Part shown: positions 1 to 6,526 of the stretch, piece by piece
Layout: each line of letters opens with the position of its first letter
Position numbering within the stretch: the stretch's first letter is position 1
Assembly: GCA_003220855.1 (NCBI GenBank)
Contig: QHTP01000084.1
Coordinates: 1 to 7,487, forward strand
Direction: 5' to 3'
DNA: 7,487 nucleotides
From: Gemmatimonadota bacterium
GTDB taxonomy: Bacteria > Gemmatimonadota > Gemmatimonadetes > Gemmatimonadales > GWC2-71-9
Position numbers and translations under genes: made by a program
The notes under the pieces: generated by a model
Seen by the model: the letters and a program-made list of their open reading frames with translations, nothing else
Told to the model about the DNA's origin: nothing
Databases searched by the model: none

Positions 1-478
1 CCCCGGACCCGGACGGCGCCGGCCCCGACGGCATCTCGCTCCCGAGCAGCCGCAGCGTCTCCGCCCGCGCCTGCTCGAGGTTCACGCCCGCGTCGGTCAG
101 CACCTGCGCCGCGATCCCCTTCTCTTCTCGCAGCAGGCCAAGCAGCAGGTGCTCGGTGCCGACGTACGAATGGTTCAGCTCGCGTGCCTCACTCATGGCG
201 AGCTCGAGCACTTTCTTCGCGCGCGAAGTGTACGGCAGGTCGGGCCCGGCAGCCGCCGCCGCCTTGCCCTTCTTCACCGTCTCCTCGATTTTCTGTTGGA
301 TTTCCTCGAGATCGACGTTCAAGTTGGTGAGGACCGCCGCGGCGACCCCCTCGCCTTCGCGGATCAACCCCAGCAGGATGTGCTCGGTCCCCACGTACTC
401 ATGGTGCAGGCGGGCGGCTTCTTCCCGCGCCATCTGCAGGACCTTACGCACGCGATCCGTGAAGTTGTAGCCGTTCAT
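1..478 (-). CDS. clpC: ClpC-type AAA+ unfoldase, N-terminal domain (partial)
   Basis: The first 159 codons are present; the two AAA+ modules lie beyond the left edge. ClpC is a Hsp100 unfoldase that feeds proteins to ClpP. The visible part is the complete double Clp-N domain: repeat 1 at about 4-68 (FTDRVRKVL, then YVGTEHILLGLIREGEG) and repeat 2 at about 82-146 (YTSRAKKVLELAM, then YVGTEHLLLGLLREEKG), followed by a Ser/Gly/Pro-rich linker (SGPAPSGSG). Glu32 and Glu109, in the two GTEH motifs, correspond to E32 and E106 of B. subtilis ClpC, the known phosphoarginine receptors, so this ClpC should accept substrates tagged by the neighbouring McsB. A ClpB assignment is unlikely given the typical ClpC N-domain sequence and the mcsAB context. 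The start ATG at 478 follows a strong ribosome binding site. Confidence 0.95.
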   Translation of the reverse strand, partial: MNGYNFTDRVRKVLQMAREEAARLHHEYVGTEHILLGLIREGEGVAAAVLTNLNVDLEEIQQKIEETVKKGKAAAAAGPDLPYTSRAKKVLELAMSEARELNHSYVGTEHLLLGLLREEKGIAAQVLTDAGVNLEQARAETLRLLGSEMPSGPAPSGSG

Positions 479-491
479 CTATCCCCCTGCC
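479..491 (-). promoter_or_regulatory. Ribosome binding site of clpC
   Basis: The 13-nt gap between the mcsB stop and the clpC ATG reads GGCAGGGGGATAG on the minus strand. AGGGGGA (488-482) is a strong Shine-Dalgarno-like sequence a few bases before the ATG. This is the clearest ribosome binding site within the lol-mcs-clp part, whose other genes start inside stop/start overlaps. It suggests that clpC is translated independently and at a higher level. Confidence 0.6.
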
Positions 492-1565
492 TCACACGGC
501 CTCGGTCTCGAGCACCCGACGGACATAGGTGGCGCGCGCCGTGGGTAGCTCGGGATCGCCGGTTTGACGTCCCTCGAGCGCCGCGAGGTGCGCGGGCTGG
601 GTGAAGATCAGCAGCTTGTTGAGGGTATATACACTCAAATCCGGGATCAGATTCAGCCCGACCCCTAACCGTACACCGCTCAACAAGTTCATCGTCTCTT
701 CGAATGTCAGCTTCCGCGCGTACTTCAGCAAGCCGTACGCCCGCCACGTCTTATCGGCGACCTCGTCGGGCGCCGTGCGCAGCAGCACCTCGCGCGCCTG
801 CTCTTCGTACTCAATCACCTGGCGCACGATCTTCCCCAAGTGATCCAGCAACTCGTCTTCCGACTTCCCGAGCGTCGTCTGATTAGATAACTGAAAGAAG
901 TTCCCGACGACCTCGCTCCCCTCCCCATACAACCCTCGAAACGTGAGCCCCACCTGCGTCAGGCCTTGAAGCACTTTCCCGACTTCCTTCGTCAAAACCA
1001 AGCCCGGCAAGTGGATAAGCACGCTCGCCCGCAGCCCCGTTCCGGCATTGGTCGGGCAGGAAGTAAGATAGCCAAATTCGGGATGAAACGCGAAGGGCAG
1101 CAGCCGCCCCAGGTCGGCATCGAGCGCCTCCAAATCGGCGTATGCCTCCTCCAAGGCGAATCCCGAGCGCATTCCGTGCAATCGCAGATGATCTTCCTCG
1201 TTGACCATAACGCCCACCGTCCCCTGCACCACGAGAGCAGCGCCGGGGCGGGGCCGGGCCTCGCGATCGAGGCCCGCCAGCTCCTTGGACACGAGATGCC
1301 GCTCGTGCAACAGCTGGCGATCGATGCGCTCCAGCCGGTCGAGCCGGATGGTCGCCGCCCCCTTCAGCAAGTCGCTCGCCGCGCTCGCTTCCTCCACGCG
1401 CGTGAGCACCGCGGTGCGGTCGGCGTCCTTGGCCCGCTGGCTGAACACGTACCCTTCGAGGTTGCGCGCCAGCCGGATGCGGGTCGAGAGCACGATACTG
1501 CCCTTCGGCCCCGAGGCGTCGAGCCAGCCGATCCCGCCGTCGGGCAAGAGCGAGAGGTCGATCAC
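492..1565 (-). CDS. mcsB: McsB, protein-arginine kinase
   Basis: McsB transfers phosphate from ATP to arginine side chains of proteins, marking them for the ClpC/ClpP machine. The 357-residue length is normal. Guanido-kinase signatures are present: nucleotide-binding STRIRLARN (27-35), catalytic NEEDH (122-126), active-site Cys170 in SCPTNAGTGLRASV, and GLYGEGSEVVGNFFQLSNQ (211-229). The C-terminal dimerisation and allosteric region reads QPAHLAALEG...PTARATYVRRVLE (about 323-353). By alignment from memory, the RDxxRA phosphoarginine-binding motif of Bacillus McsB becomes LPTARA here (340-345), so the second Arg-Ala is kept and the Arg-Asp is lost. The GTG at 1565 is the start because it overlaps the mcsA stop (GTGA) and yields the expected N-terminus. 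The TGA stop is 13 nt before clpC. Function is secure; the altered allosteric motif needs an alignment. Confidence 0.95.
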   Translation of the reverse strand: MIDLSLLPDGGIGWLDASGPKGSIVLSTRIRLARNLEGYVFSQRAKDADRTAVLTRVEEASAASDLLKGAATIRLDRLERIDRQLLHERHLVSKELAGLDREARPRPGAALVVQGTVGVMVNEEDHLRLHGMRSGFALEEAYADLEALDADLGRLLPFAFHPEFGYLTSCPTNAGTGLRASVLIHLPGLVLTKEVGKVLQGLTQVGLTFRGLYGEGSEVVGNFFQLSNQTTLGKSEDELLDHLGKIVRQVIEYEEQAREVLLRTAPDEVADKTWRAYGLLKYARKLTFEETMNLLSGVRLGVGLNLIPDLSVYTLNKLLIFTQPAHLAALEGRQTGDPELPTARATYVRRVLETEAV

Positions 1566-2059
1566 TCGAGCACCCGGATGCGATCGCGCAGCTCGGCGGC
1601 GAGCTCGAAGTTTTCGTTCTCCACGGCGCGCCGCAGCTGCTCCTTGAGCTCGAGCAGCTGCAGTCGCGGATCGGTCGCGCCGGCGGCGCCGGGGAGCGCG
1701 TAGCGCTCCCCGACGTGCTGGCTGGAGCCGTGCAGGCGGCGCAGCAGGTCCTTGAGATGCGTGGAGAAGGACTCATAGCACTGCGCGCACCCCAGTCGGC
1801 CCGACTCGCGGAAGTCCTTGAGCGTGCTCCCGCAGGCGGCACAGCGCAGCCCGTCGGCCGGCGTGGGGAGGACGTTGGCGCTCCCCTTCCCCATCGCCTG
1901 GATGAAACCGCCCAGGGGGGACTTGAGGATCGACTCGCCCGTCTCGAACCCCTTCTGCTGAGCGCACTGCTTGCACAAGTGGAGCGTCACTTTCGTGTCG
2001 TTCTCCACTTTGGTGAGGTGGATTTCCACCTCGCGCTCCTTGCAGTTGTCGCACATCAT
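1562..2059 (-). CDS. mcsA: McsA, zinc-binding activator of the protein-arginine kinase (UVR domain)
   Basis: The 165-residue protein has four CxxC pairs: C3/C6 (CDNC), C29/C32 (CKQC), C73/C76 (CAAC) and C91/C94 (CAQC). These are suited to two zinc-binding modules, followed by a C-terminal UVR (UvrB/UvrC-like) helical motif at about 133-165 (LQLLELKEQLRRAVENENFE). This order is diagnostic for McsA, which in Bacillus and Staphylococcus binds and stimulates the arginine kinase McsB. Two adjacent ATGs (2059 and 2056) are possible. The first overlaps the LolD stop as TGATG, and I prefer it for coupling. The stop overlaps the mcsB start as GTGA. Pairing with mcsB and clpC confirms the role. An open frame continues upstream to 2563 but is only a shadow of lolD. 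Confidence 0.94.
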   Translation of the reverse strand: MMCDNCKEREVEIHLTKVENDTKVTLHLCKQCAQQKGFETGESILKSPLGGFIQAMGKGSANVLPTPADGLRCAACGSTLKDFRESGRLGCAQCYESFSTHLKDLLRRLHGSSQHVGERYALPGAAGATDPRLQLLELKEQLRRAVENENFELAAELRDRIRVLE

Positions 2060-2760
2060 CAGGGTATCGCGTCCACCGAGCCGACGGCGGCAAGGCGGCC
2101 GTCCTCGAGCATCAGGATCCGGTCCGCCCGCCCAGCGAGCTGCCGGTTGTGCGTCACCACCACGACCGCCGTCTCGTATTCCCGCGCCAGGCGGAAGAAT
2201 ACCTCGTGCAACCGGTCGGAGTTGGCGTGATCCAGGTTGCCGGACGGCTCGTCCGCCAGCACGAGGCCGGGATCGTGCACCAGCGCGCGCGCCACCGCGC
2301 AGCGTTGCTGCTCGCCGCCCGACAGCTCGGCGGGCCGGTGCGTCATGCGCCCCGCCAGCCCGACCAGCGACAGCACTTCCTCCGCCCGCGAGCGCGCCCG
2401 GCGCGCCTCGTGTCCGCCGATCAAGAGCGGCATCATCACATTCTCCAGGGCGGAGAATTCCCGCAAGAGATGATGGAACTGGAACACAAAGCCCAACTTT
2501 CGATTTCGTAGGTCCGCCAGGGCTTCCGGGTCCAGATCGGCGTAGCGGGAGCCGTCGAGCCACACGTCCCCGCCGGTGGGCCGGTCCAGCGCGCCCAACA
2601 GGTGCAGCAACGTGCTCTTGCCCGCGCCCGACGTGCCGACGATGGCCACGAACTCCCCGCGCCGCACGCTCAGATCGACGGCCCGCAGCACCTCGAGCGG
2701 CTGGCCGTCGCCGCCGGCGAACACCTTGCGGATGCCCCGCGCCTCGAGCAGCGCCGTCAT
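2059..2760 (-). CDS. lolD: LolD-type ABC transporter ATP-binding protein
   Basis: This 233-residue cytoplasmic ATPase powers the permease encoded just upstream. All catalytic motifs are intact: Walker A GTSGAGKST (42-50), Q-loop Q94 in FVFQFHHLL, signature LSGGEQQR (146-153), Walker B LVLADEP (166-172, with D170 and E171), D-loop SGNLD (173-177) and switch H204 in VVTHN. FQFHHLL and 'EFSALENVMMPLL' are typical of the LolD/MacB subfamily. The ATG at 2760 is chosen because it gives the normal family N-terminus (MTALLEARGIRKVF) and overlaps the permease stop as ATGA. The frame stays open further upstream, but that part is a shadow of the permease. The TGA stop shares one base with the mcsA ATG (TGATG). 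LolD of the LolCDE complex is the best assignment; a generic MacB-like ATPase is the alternative. Confidence 0.92.
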   Translation of the reverse strand: MTALLEARGIRKVFAGGDGQPLEVLRAVDLSVRRGEFVAIVGTSGAGKSTLLHLLGALDRPTGGDVWLDGSRYADLDPEALADLRNRKLGFVFQFHHLLREFSALENVMMPLLIGGHEARRARSRAEEVLSLVGLAGRMTHRPAELSGGEQQRCAVARALVHDPGLVLADEPSGNLDHANSDRLHEVFFRLAREYETAVVVVTHNRQLAGRADRILMLEDGRLAAVGSVDAIP

Positions 2761-4010
2761 TCGTACCGGATCGCCGTCACGGGGTCGAGCCGTGCGGCTT
2801 GCAGCGAGGGGTAGAGCGGCGCGAGCGTCGCCACCACGTGACTCGCCACCATCACCAAGAGCACGTCGACGGGCTGCGTATGTACCGGGAGATGATCGAT
2901 GAAATAGATGGAAGGGTCGATCGGGATCCAGTGGCCTCGGTTGACCATCCCGCCCACGACCAGCCCCAGCCCCACGCCGAGCGTGGTCCCGGTCAGCCCG
3001 ATCAGAATCCCCTGCGCCAGGAAGATCCGGCGGATCGCGGCCTGCCGCAGACCCATGGCCAGCAGGATGCCGATCTCGCGGGTCTTGTCGCGCACGACCA
3101 TGGAGAGCATCCCCACCACGTTGAACGCGGCCACCACACAGATGAGGAACACCACGAACGCCATCGCGAGTTTCTCGAGCTTCAGCGCCGAAAACAGCGA
3201 CGCGTATTGCGACTGCCAGTCGAGCGCGCGGGACGGGTAGACGAGCCGCGTCTCCAGCGCGGCGCCGAATGGTTGCGCCTGCCACGGGTCGGCGAGGCGC
3301 ACCTCGATGCCCGTCACGGACGTGTCGAGACCCGCGAAGCGCTGCGCGACGCGGCGGTCGAGCGCGACGTAGCTGTTGTCGTACTCGTACATGCCGGTGT
3401 CGAAGATGCCGCTGACCTCGTAGCGGTGGAACTTGGGCTGGTAGGCGCCGAGGCTGGGGCTGAACTTCGCACCGGCGGGCGCGACCAGGGTCACCACGTC
3501 GCCGGGGAACGCCGACAGCTTGGAGGCGAGCCGGGTCCCGAGGGCGATGCCGCCTTCCACATCGCGGCGTGTCGTCCGGAACGCGAGGTCACCCTTCACG
3601 AAGTGTTGGGCGAAGCTCGTCACGGCGCGGCTCGCGGTGTCGGGATCGACCCCGTACACCACCACGCCCTCGGCGTAGTCGTGCCCGGCCGAGATCAGGC
3701 CCTGCGTGAGCACGAAGGGCGCCGCGGCTTCGACACCGGCCGTGCGCCGGACCTGGCCGAGCACCTTGCGCCAGTCGTCGAGCCGCAGCCCTTCGCCGTA
3801 CGTGAGGACGCGCAGGTGCGGGTTCGCGACCAGGATCTTGTCGCGCAGGTCGGCCTGGAGGCCGTTCATCACGCCCAGCACCACCACCAACGCCATGACG
3901 CCCACCGTGACGCCGCCGACCGCGATGACGGTGATGAGCGACAGCAGGCGCGACGAGCGACGGCTGCGCAGATAGCGCAGCGCGATGCCCAGCTCCAGGC
4001 GCGAGATCAT
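2757..4010 (-). CDS. LolC/LolE-family lipoprotein-releasing ABC transporter permease
   Basis: This is an inner-membrane permease of 417 residues, the usual length for LolC/LolE. The topology is the classic MacB/Lol type: a first membrane segment at about 22-50 (SLITVIAVGGVTVGVMALVV) followed by the family signature VLGVMNGLQADLRDKIL, a periplasmic domain of about 230 residues (about 51-280), then three more membrane segments at about 281-306, 329-357 and 380-402, ending LDPVTAIRYE. In the known system it extracts mature lipoproteins from the inner membrane and passes them to the carrier LolA for delivery to the outer membrane. The start ATG overlaps the lysS stop (ATGA), and its own stop overlaps the ATPase start (ATGA), so permease and ATPase are strictly coupled. 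Only one permease gene is present, so the complex is probably a homodimer or the partner is elsewhere. A MacB-like exporter is the main alternative, but the VMNGLQ signature favours Lol. Confidence 0.88.
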   Translation of the reverse strand: MISRLELGIALRYLRSRRSSRLLSLITVIAVGGVTVGVMALVVVLGVMNGLQADLRDKILVANPHLRVLTYGEGLRLDDWRKVLGQVRRTAGVEAAAPFVLTQGLISAGHDYAEGVVVYGVDPDTASRAVTSFAQHFVKGDLAFRTTRRDVEGGIALGTRLASKLSAFPGDVVTLVAPAGAKFSPSLGAYQPKFHRYEVSGIFDTGMYEYDNSYVALDRRVAQRFAGLDTSVTGIEVRLADPWQAQPFGAALETRLVYPSRALDWQSQYASLFSALKLEKLAMAFVVFLICVVAAFNVVGMLSMVVRDKTREIGILLAMGLRQAAIRRIFLAQGILIGLTGTTLGVGLGLVVGGMVNRGHWIPIDPSIYFIDHLPVHTQPVDVLLVMVASHVVATLAPLYPSLQAARLDPVTAIRYE

Positions 4011-5443
4011 TCGGGCCGCAGCATGGGAAACAGGATCACGTCGCGGATGTGCGGCTGGTCCGCGAGGATCATCAGCAGCCGGTCGACCCCCAACCCCACG
4101 CCGCCGGTGGGCGGCATGCCGTACTCGAGCGCCCGGATGAAGTCCTCGTCCAGCTGCTGCGCCTCCGTATCGCCGGCCGCGCGCAGCCGCGCCTGCTGCT
4201 CGAAGCGGCGCCGCTGCTCGTCGGGATCGTTCAGCTCGCTGAAGGCGTTCGCCAGCTCGCGCCGCTGGACGAACAGCTCCCAGCGCTCGACGCGGGTGGC
4301 GTCGCCGCGCTTGAGCTTGGCGAGCGGTGACAACGCCACCGGATAGTCGAGCACGAAGGTCGGTTGGATCAGCGTCGGCTCCACGTAGCTCCTGAACACT
4401 TCATCGACCAGCTTCGCTCCCGCGAACGTGTCCGACTCCGCGACGTCCTTGCGCTTGAGCGCCGCGCGCAGCTCGGCCTCGGTCGCCCGCGTCAGGTCGA
4501 GCCCGGCGGTCTCGCGCACCAGGGCATAATAGTCCTGGCGCGCGAACGGCCGCTTGAAATCGAGCGTCGCCCCGTGCCGCTTGAGGGTCGTGGCGCCGAA
4601 CAGCTCCTGCACCATCCCCGAGAGCATCGCTTCCGTGAGCTGCAGCATCACGTCGTAGTCGGCGTACGCCTCGTACCATTCGGCCATCGTGAACTCGGGG
4701 TTATGGAAGCGGTCCATCCCCTCGTTGCGGAAGTCGTGCCCGATCTCGTACACCTTCTCGAGCCCGCCCACGAGGCACCGCTTGAGATACAGCTCGTCCG
4801 CAATGCGCAGGTAGACGTCGCTGTCGAGCGCCTCGTAGTGGGTGACGAACGGCCGCGCCGATGCGCCCCCGTACACCGGCTGCAGCACCGGCGTCTCCAC
4901 CTCGAGGTAGCCGCGCGCGTCGAGGAACGTGCGGATGTAGCCGACGGCGCGGGCCCGCAGCCGGAACACGTCGCGCACGTCCGGGTGCACCGCCAGGTCG
5001 GCGTACCGTTGCCGGGCGCGCAGCTCCGGATCCGCCAGCTCACCGTGCCGCACGCCGTCCGCATCCTCCTTGCCGAGCGGCAGCGGGCGTAGCGACTTCG
5101 TGAGCAGCGAGAACCCTTGTACCCGGACCGTGACTTCACCGGTCTTGGTCCGGAACAGCGGGCCCTCCACGCCGATCACGTCGCCCAAATCGAGCAGTTT
5201 CACCACCTCGTACGCCTCGGCGCCGACGTTGTCGATCTTGAAGTAGACCTGAATCTTCGCCGAGCGGTCTTCCAGGTGCCCGAAGGTGGTCTTGCCCATG
5301 GAGCGCAGCAGAATGAGCCGTCCCGCGAGCCGATGGACGGTCGCGTCGTCGTCCCGGAATTGCTCGAGCGCCGCCGGGACCGGGCCGGTGCGGTCGAACC
5401 GATAGGCGAACGGCACCACGCCGCGCTTCACTAGCTCCGCCAA
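4007..5443 (-). CDS. lysS: Lysyl-tRNA synthetase (class II), N-terminus apparently truncated
   Basis: This cytoplasmic enzyme charges tRNA-Lys with lysine using ATP. From the first usable start (TTG at 5443) it has 478 residues. An OB-fold anticodon-binding domain lies at about 37-115 (HRLAGRLILLRSMGKTTFGHLEDR). The class II core follows: motif 1 region at about 165-190 (FLDARGYLEVETPVLQP), the GGASARPF loop at about 192-199, motif 2 with FRNEG and HNPEFTMAEWYEAYADY at about 238-263, and motif 3 GGVGLGVDRLLMIL at about 447-460. It ends canonically (IRDVILFPMLRPE). In-frame codons upstream of the TTG read WTAIWTREK after a TGA, and REKLAELVKRG matches the helix that normally starts about 20 residues inside LysRS. 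The usual start is therefore missing, and no convincing ribosome binding site precedes the TTG. The stop overlaps the LolC start as ATGA. Function is certain; the exact start and integrity of the 5' end are doubtful. Confidence 0.93.
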   Translation of the reverse strand: MAELVKRGVVPFAYRFDRTGPVPAALEQFRDDDATVHRLAGRLILLRSMGKTTFGHLEDRSAKIQVYFKIDNVGAEAYEVVKLLDLGDVIGVEGPLFRTKTGEVTVRVQGFSLLTKSLRPLPLGKEDADGVRHGELADPELRARQRYADLAVHPDVRDVFRLRARAVGYIRTFLDARGYLEVETPVLQPVYGGASARPFVTHYEALDSDVYLRIADELYLKRCLVGGLEKVYEIGHDFRNEGMDRFHNPEFTMAEWYEAYADYDVMLQLTEAMLSGMVQELFGATTLKRHGATLDFKRPFARQDYYALVRETAGLDLTRATEAELRAALKRKDVAESDTFAGAKLVDEVFRSYVEPTLIQPTFVLDYPVALSPLAKLKRGDATRVERWELFVQRRELANAFSELNDPDEQRRRFEQQARLRAAGDTEAQQLDEDFIRALEYGMPPTGGVGLGVDRLLMILADQPHIRDVILFPMLRPE

Positions 5444-6507
5444 CTTCTCGCGGGTCCAGATCGCCGTCCATCACCTTCTGGACGTCCGCGACCTTGAGCT
5501 CGGTGCGATGGTCGTTGACCATCGTGTACGGCTGGAACACATAGGAGCGGATCTGGTTGCCCCAGGAAATGTCGGTCTTCTGCTTGTCCACTTCCGCTTT
5601 TTTCGCTTCCCGCTCCGCCACCGCGCGCTCGTACAGACGGGCCTTGAGCATCTTGAGCGCGGTCGCCTTGTTCTTGAATTGGCTGCGCTCCTGCTGACAT
5701 GACACGACGATGTTCGTGGGCAGGTGGGTGATGCGCACGGCCGAGGACGTCTTGTTGACGTGTTGGCCGCCCTTGCCCGATGCACGGAACGTGTCGATGC
5801 GCAGGTCGTCCGGATTGATCTCGATTTCGATGTCTTCGTCCACGACCGGGTAGACGAACACCGAGGCGAACGACGTGTGCCGACGCGACTGCGAGTCGAA
5901 CGGGGAGATGCGCACCAGGCGGTGCACGCCCTTTTCCGCCTTGAGCAGGCCGTAGGCGTACTGCCCGCTGATCTGGAGATCGACCGATTTGATGCCCGCT
6001 TCCTCTCCCGCGAGCAGGTCCAGCAACTCCACCTTGAAGCCGTGGCGCTCCGCCCAGCGGGTGTACATCCGCATCAGCATCTCCGCCCAGTCCTGAGACT
6101 CGGTGCCGCCCGCGCCCGGATGAATCGTGAGCAGCGCGTCGCGCGCGTCGTCGCCGCCGCGCAGCATGTTGCGCAGCTCGAGCCGCTCGAGCTCGCCGGC
6201 GATCTGGGCGGCTTCGCCGTCGAGCTCCCGCGCCAGCGCGTCGTCGCGCTCCGCGTCCGCCAGCTCCGCAAGACCGCGGGCATCGTCGAGTCGCTTGCGC
6301 AACGCGTTGTAGGGCTCGAGCCAGCCCTTGAGGCTCTTCACCTCGTCCACCACCTGGCGCGCCCGCTCCGGGTCCGCCCACACGCCGCCTTCCGCCATGG
6401 CGTGCTCCAGCTCACCCGCCCGCTTGGTCTTCCCCGCTACGTCAAAGGAAGCTCCCGAGCTCGGTGAGACGGCGGTCGAATTCGATGAATCGGTCGGCTA
6501 AAGCCAC
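5136..6507 (-). CDS. prfB: Peptide chain release factor 2 (RF2), with programmed +1 frameshift; C-terminus abnormal
   Basis: RF2 recognises UGA and UAA stop codons and releases the finished protein from the ribosome. Translation starts at GTG 6507 (MALADRFIEFDRRL...). It meets an in-frame TGA at 6444-6442 after 21 codons, and must slip +1 at CTT to continue DVAGKTKRAGELEHA into the long frame whose first ATG is 6398. In the slipped product (numbered from the GTG) the stop-codon recognition tripeptide SPF is at about 201-203, and the peptidyl-transferase motif GGQ is at about 246-248 in RASGKGGQHVNKTSS. The N-terminal part is coiled-coil-like, as usual for RF2. Homology runs to residue 352 (DGDLDP, ending at about 5451). 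There the usual last ten or so residues (FIEA-type helix) are absent, and the frame runs 104 codons of Arg/Gly-rich shadow sequence through lysS to a TGA at 5136. True RF2-like sequence is therefore 6507-5451. The family and the frameshift are near certain. The C-terminal extension is probably not native (see findings). Confidence 0.93.
6441..6456 (-). promoter_or_regulatory. RF2 autoregulatory +1 programmed frameshift site (Shine-Dalgarno-like stimulator, CTT TGA C)
   Basis: On the minus strand the zero frame reads GAG CTC GGG AGC TTC CTT TGA C. The slippery heptamer CTT TGA C (6447-6441) is identical to the E. coli prfB site. A GGGAG stretch (6456-6452) ends 4 nt before CTT, close to the 3-nt spacing of the internal Shine-Dalgarno of E. 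coli. When RF2 is scarce, ribosomes pause at UGA, slip one base and make full-length RF2. When RF2 is plentiful, they terminate after 21 residues. The reading on both sides aligns with RF2: ...LGSFL before and DVAGKTKR...GGVWADPERA after, matching the LRGYL/DYDAKKER...DVWNEPERA layout of E. coli. This is direct sequence evidence combined with a well-established mechanism. Confidence 0.93.
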
Positions 6508-6516
6508 GGTACCCCC
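6508..6516 (-). promoter_or_regulatory. Ribosome binding site that supports the GTG start of prfB
   Basis: On the minus strand a run of five G (6516-6512) followed by TACC precedes the GTG codon at 6507-6505. The 4-nt spacing is short but workable. No ATG, GTG or TTG occurs in that frame between this GTG and the upstream gene's stop, so this G-rich element favours GTG 6507 as the true prfB start over the downstream ATG at 6398. Confidence 0.5.
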
Positions 6517-6526
6517 GGCGCCAGTC

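Noticed and set aside
479..491. CtsR or CIRCE operator before clpC
   Set aside because: The gap is only 13 nt and holds just the ribosome binding site; no heptad repeat or inverted repeat is present.
966..1703. 245-codon plus-strand frame
   Set aside because: It is antisense to mcsB, whose guanido-kinase motifs are unambiguous.
2060..2563. Possible N-terminal extension of mcsA
   Set aside because: It is a shadow of lolD; McsA normally begins a few residues before the first CxxC, matching ATG 2059.
2761..3285. Possible N-terminal extension of the LolD frame
   Set aside because: The extension overlaps the permease in another frame and is Arg/Ala-rich; family homology starts exactly at ATG 2760 in the ATGA overlap.
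1971..4346. 791-codon open frame on the plus strand
   Set aside because: It is antisense to lolD, the Lol permease and the lysS end, all of which have clear motifs. Its translation is Arg/Pro/His-rich without any domain, as expected of a GC-biased shadow.
5136..5450. A genuine C-terminal domain on RF2
   Set aside because: The 104 residues are an out-of-frame reading of well-conserved LysRS coding sequence and show no domain character.
5431..5453. A single missing base that would restore a normal RF2 end
   Set aside because: A -1 shift would end RF2 as PARSWRS at a TAG (5433-5431), which does not resemble the conserved tail and leaves the LysRS head still missing, so a larger deletion fits better.
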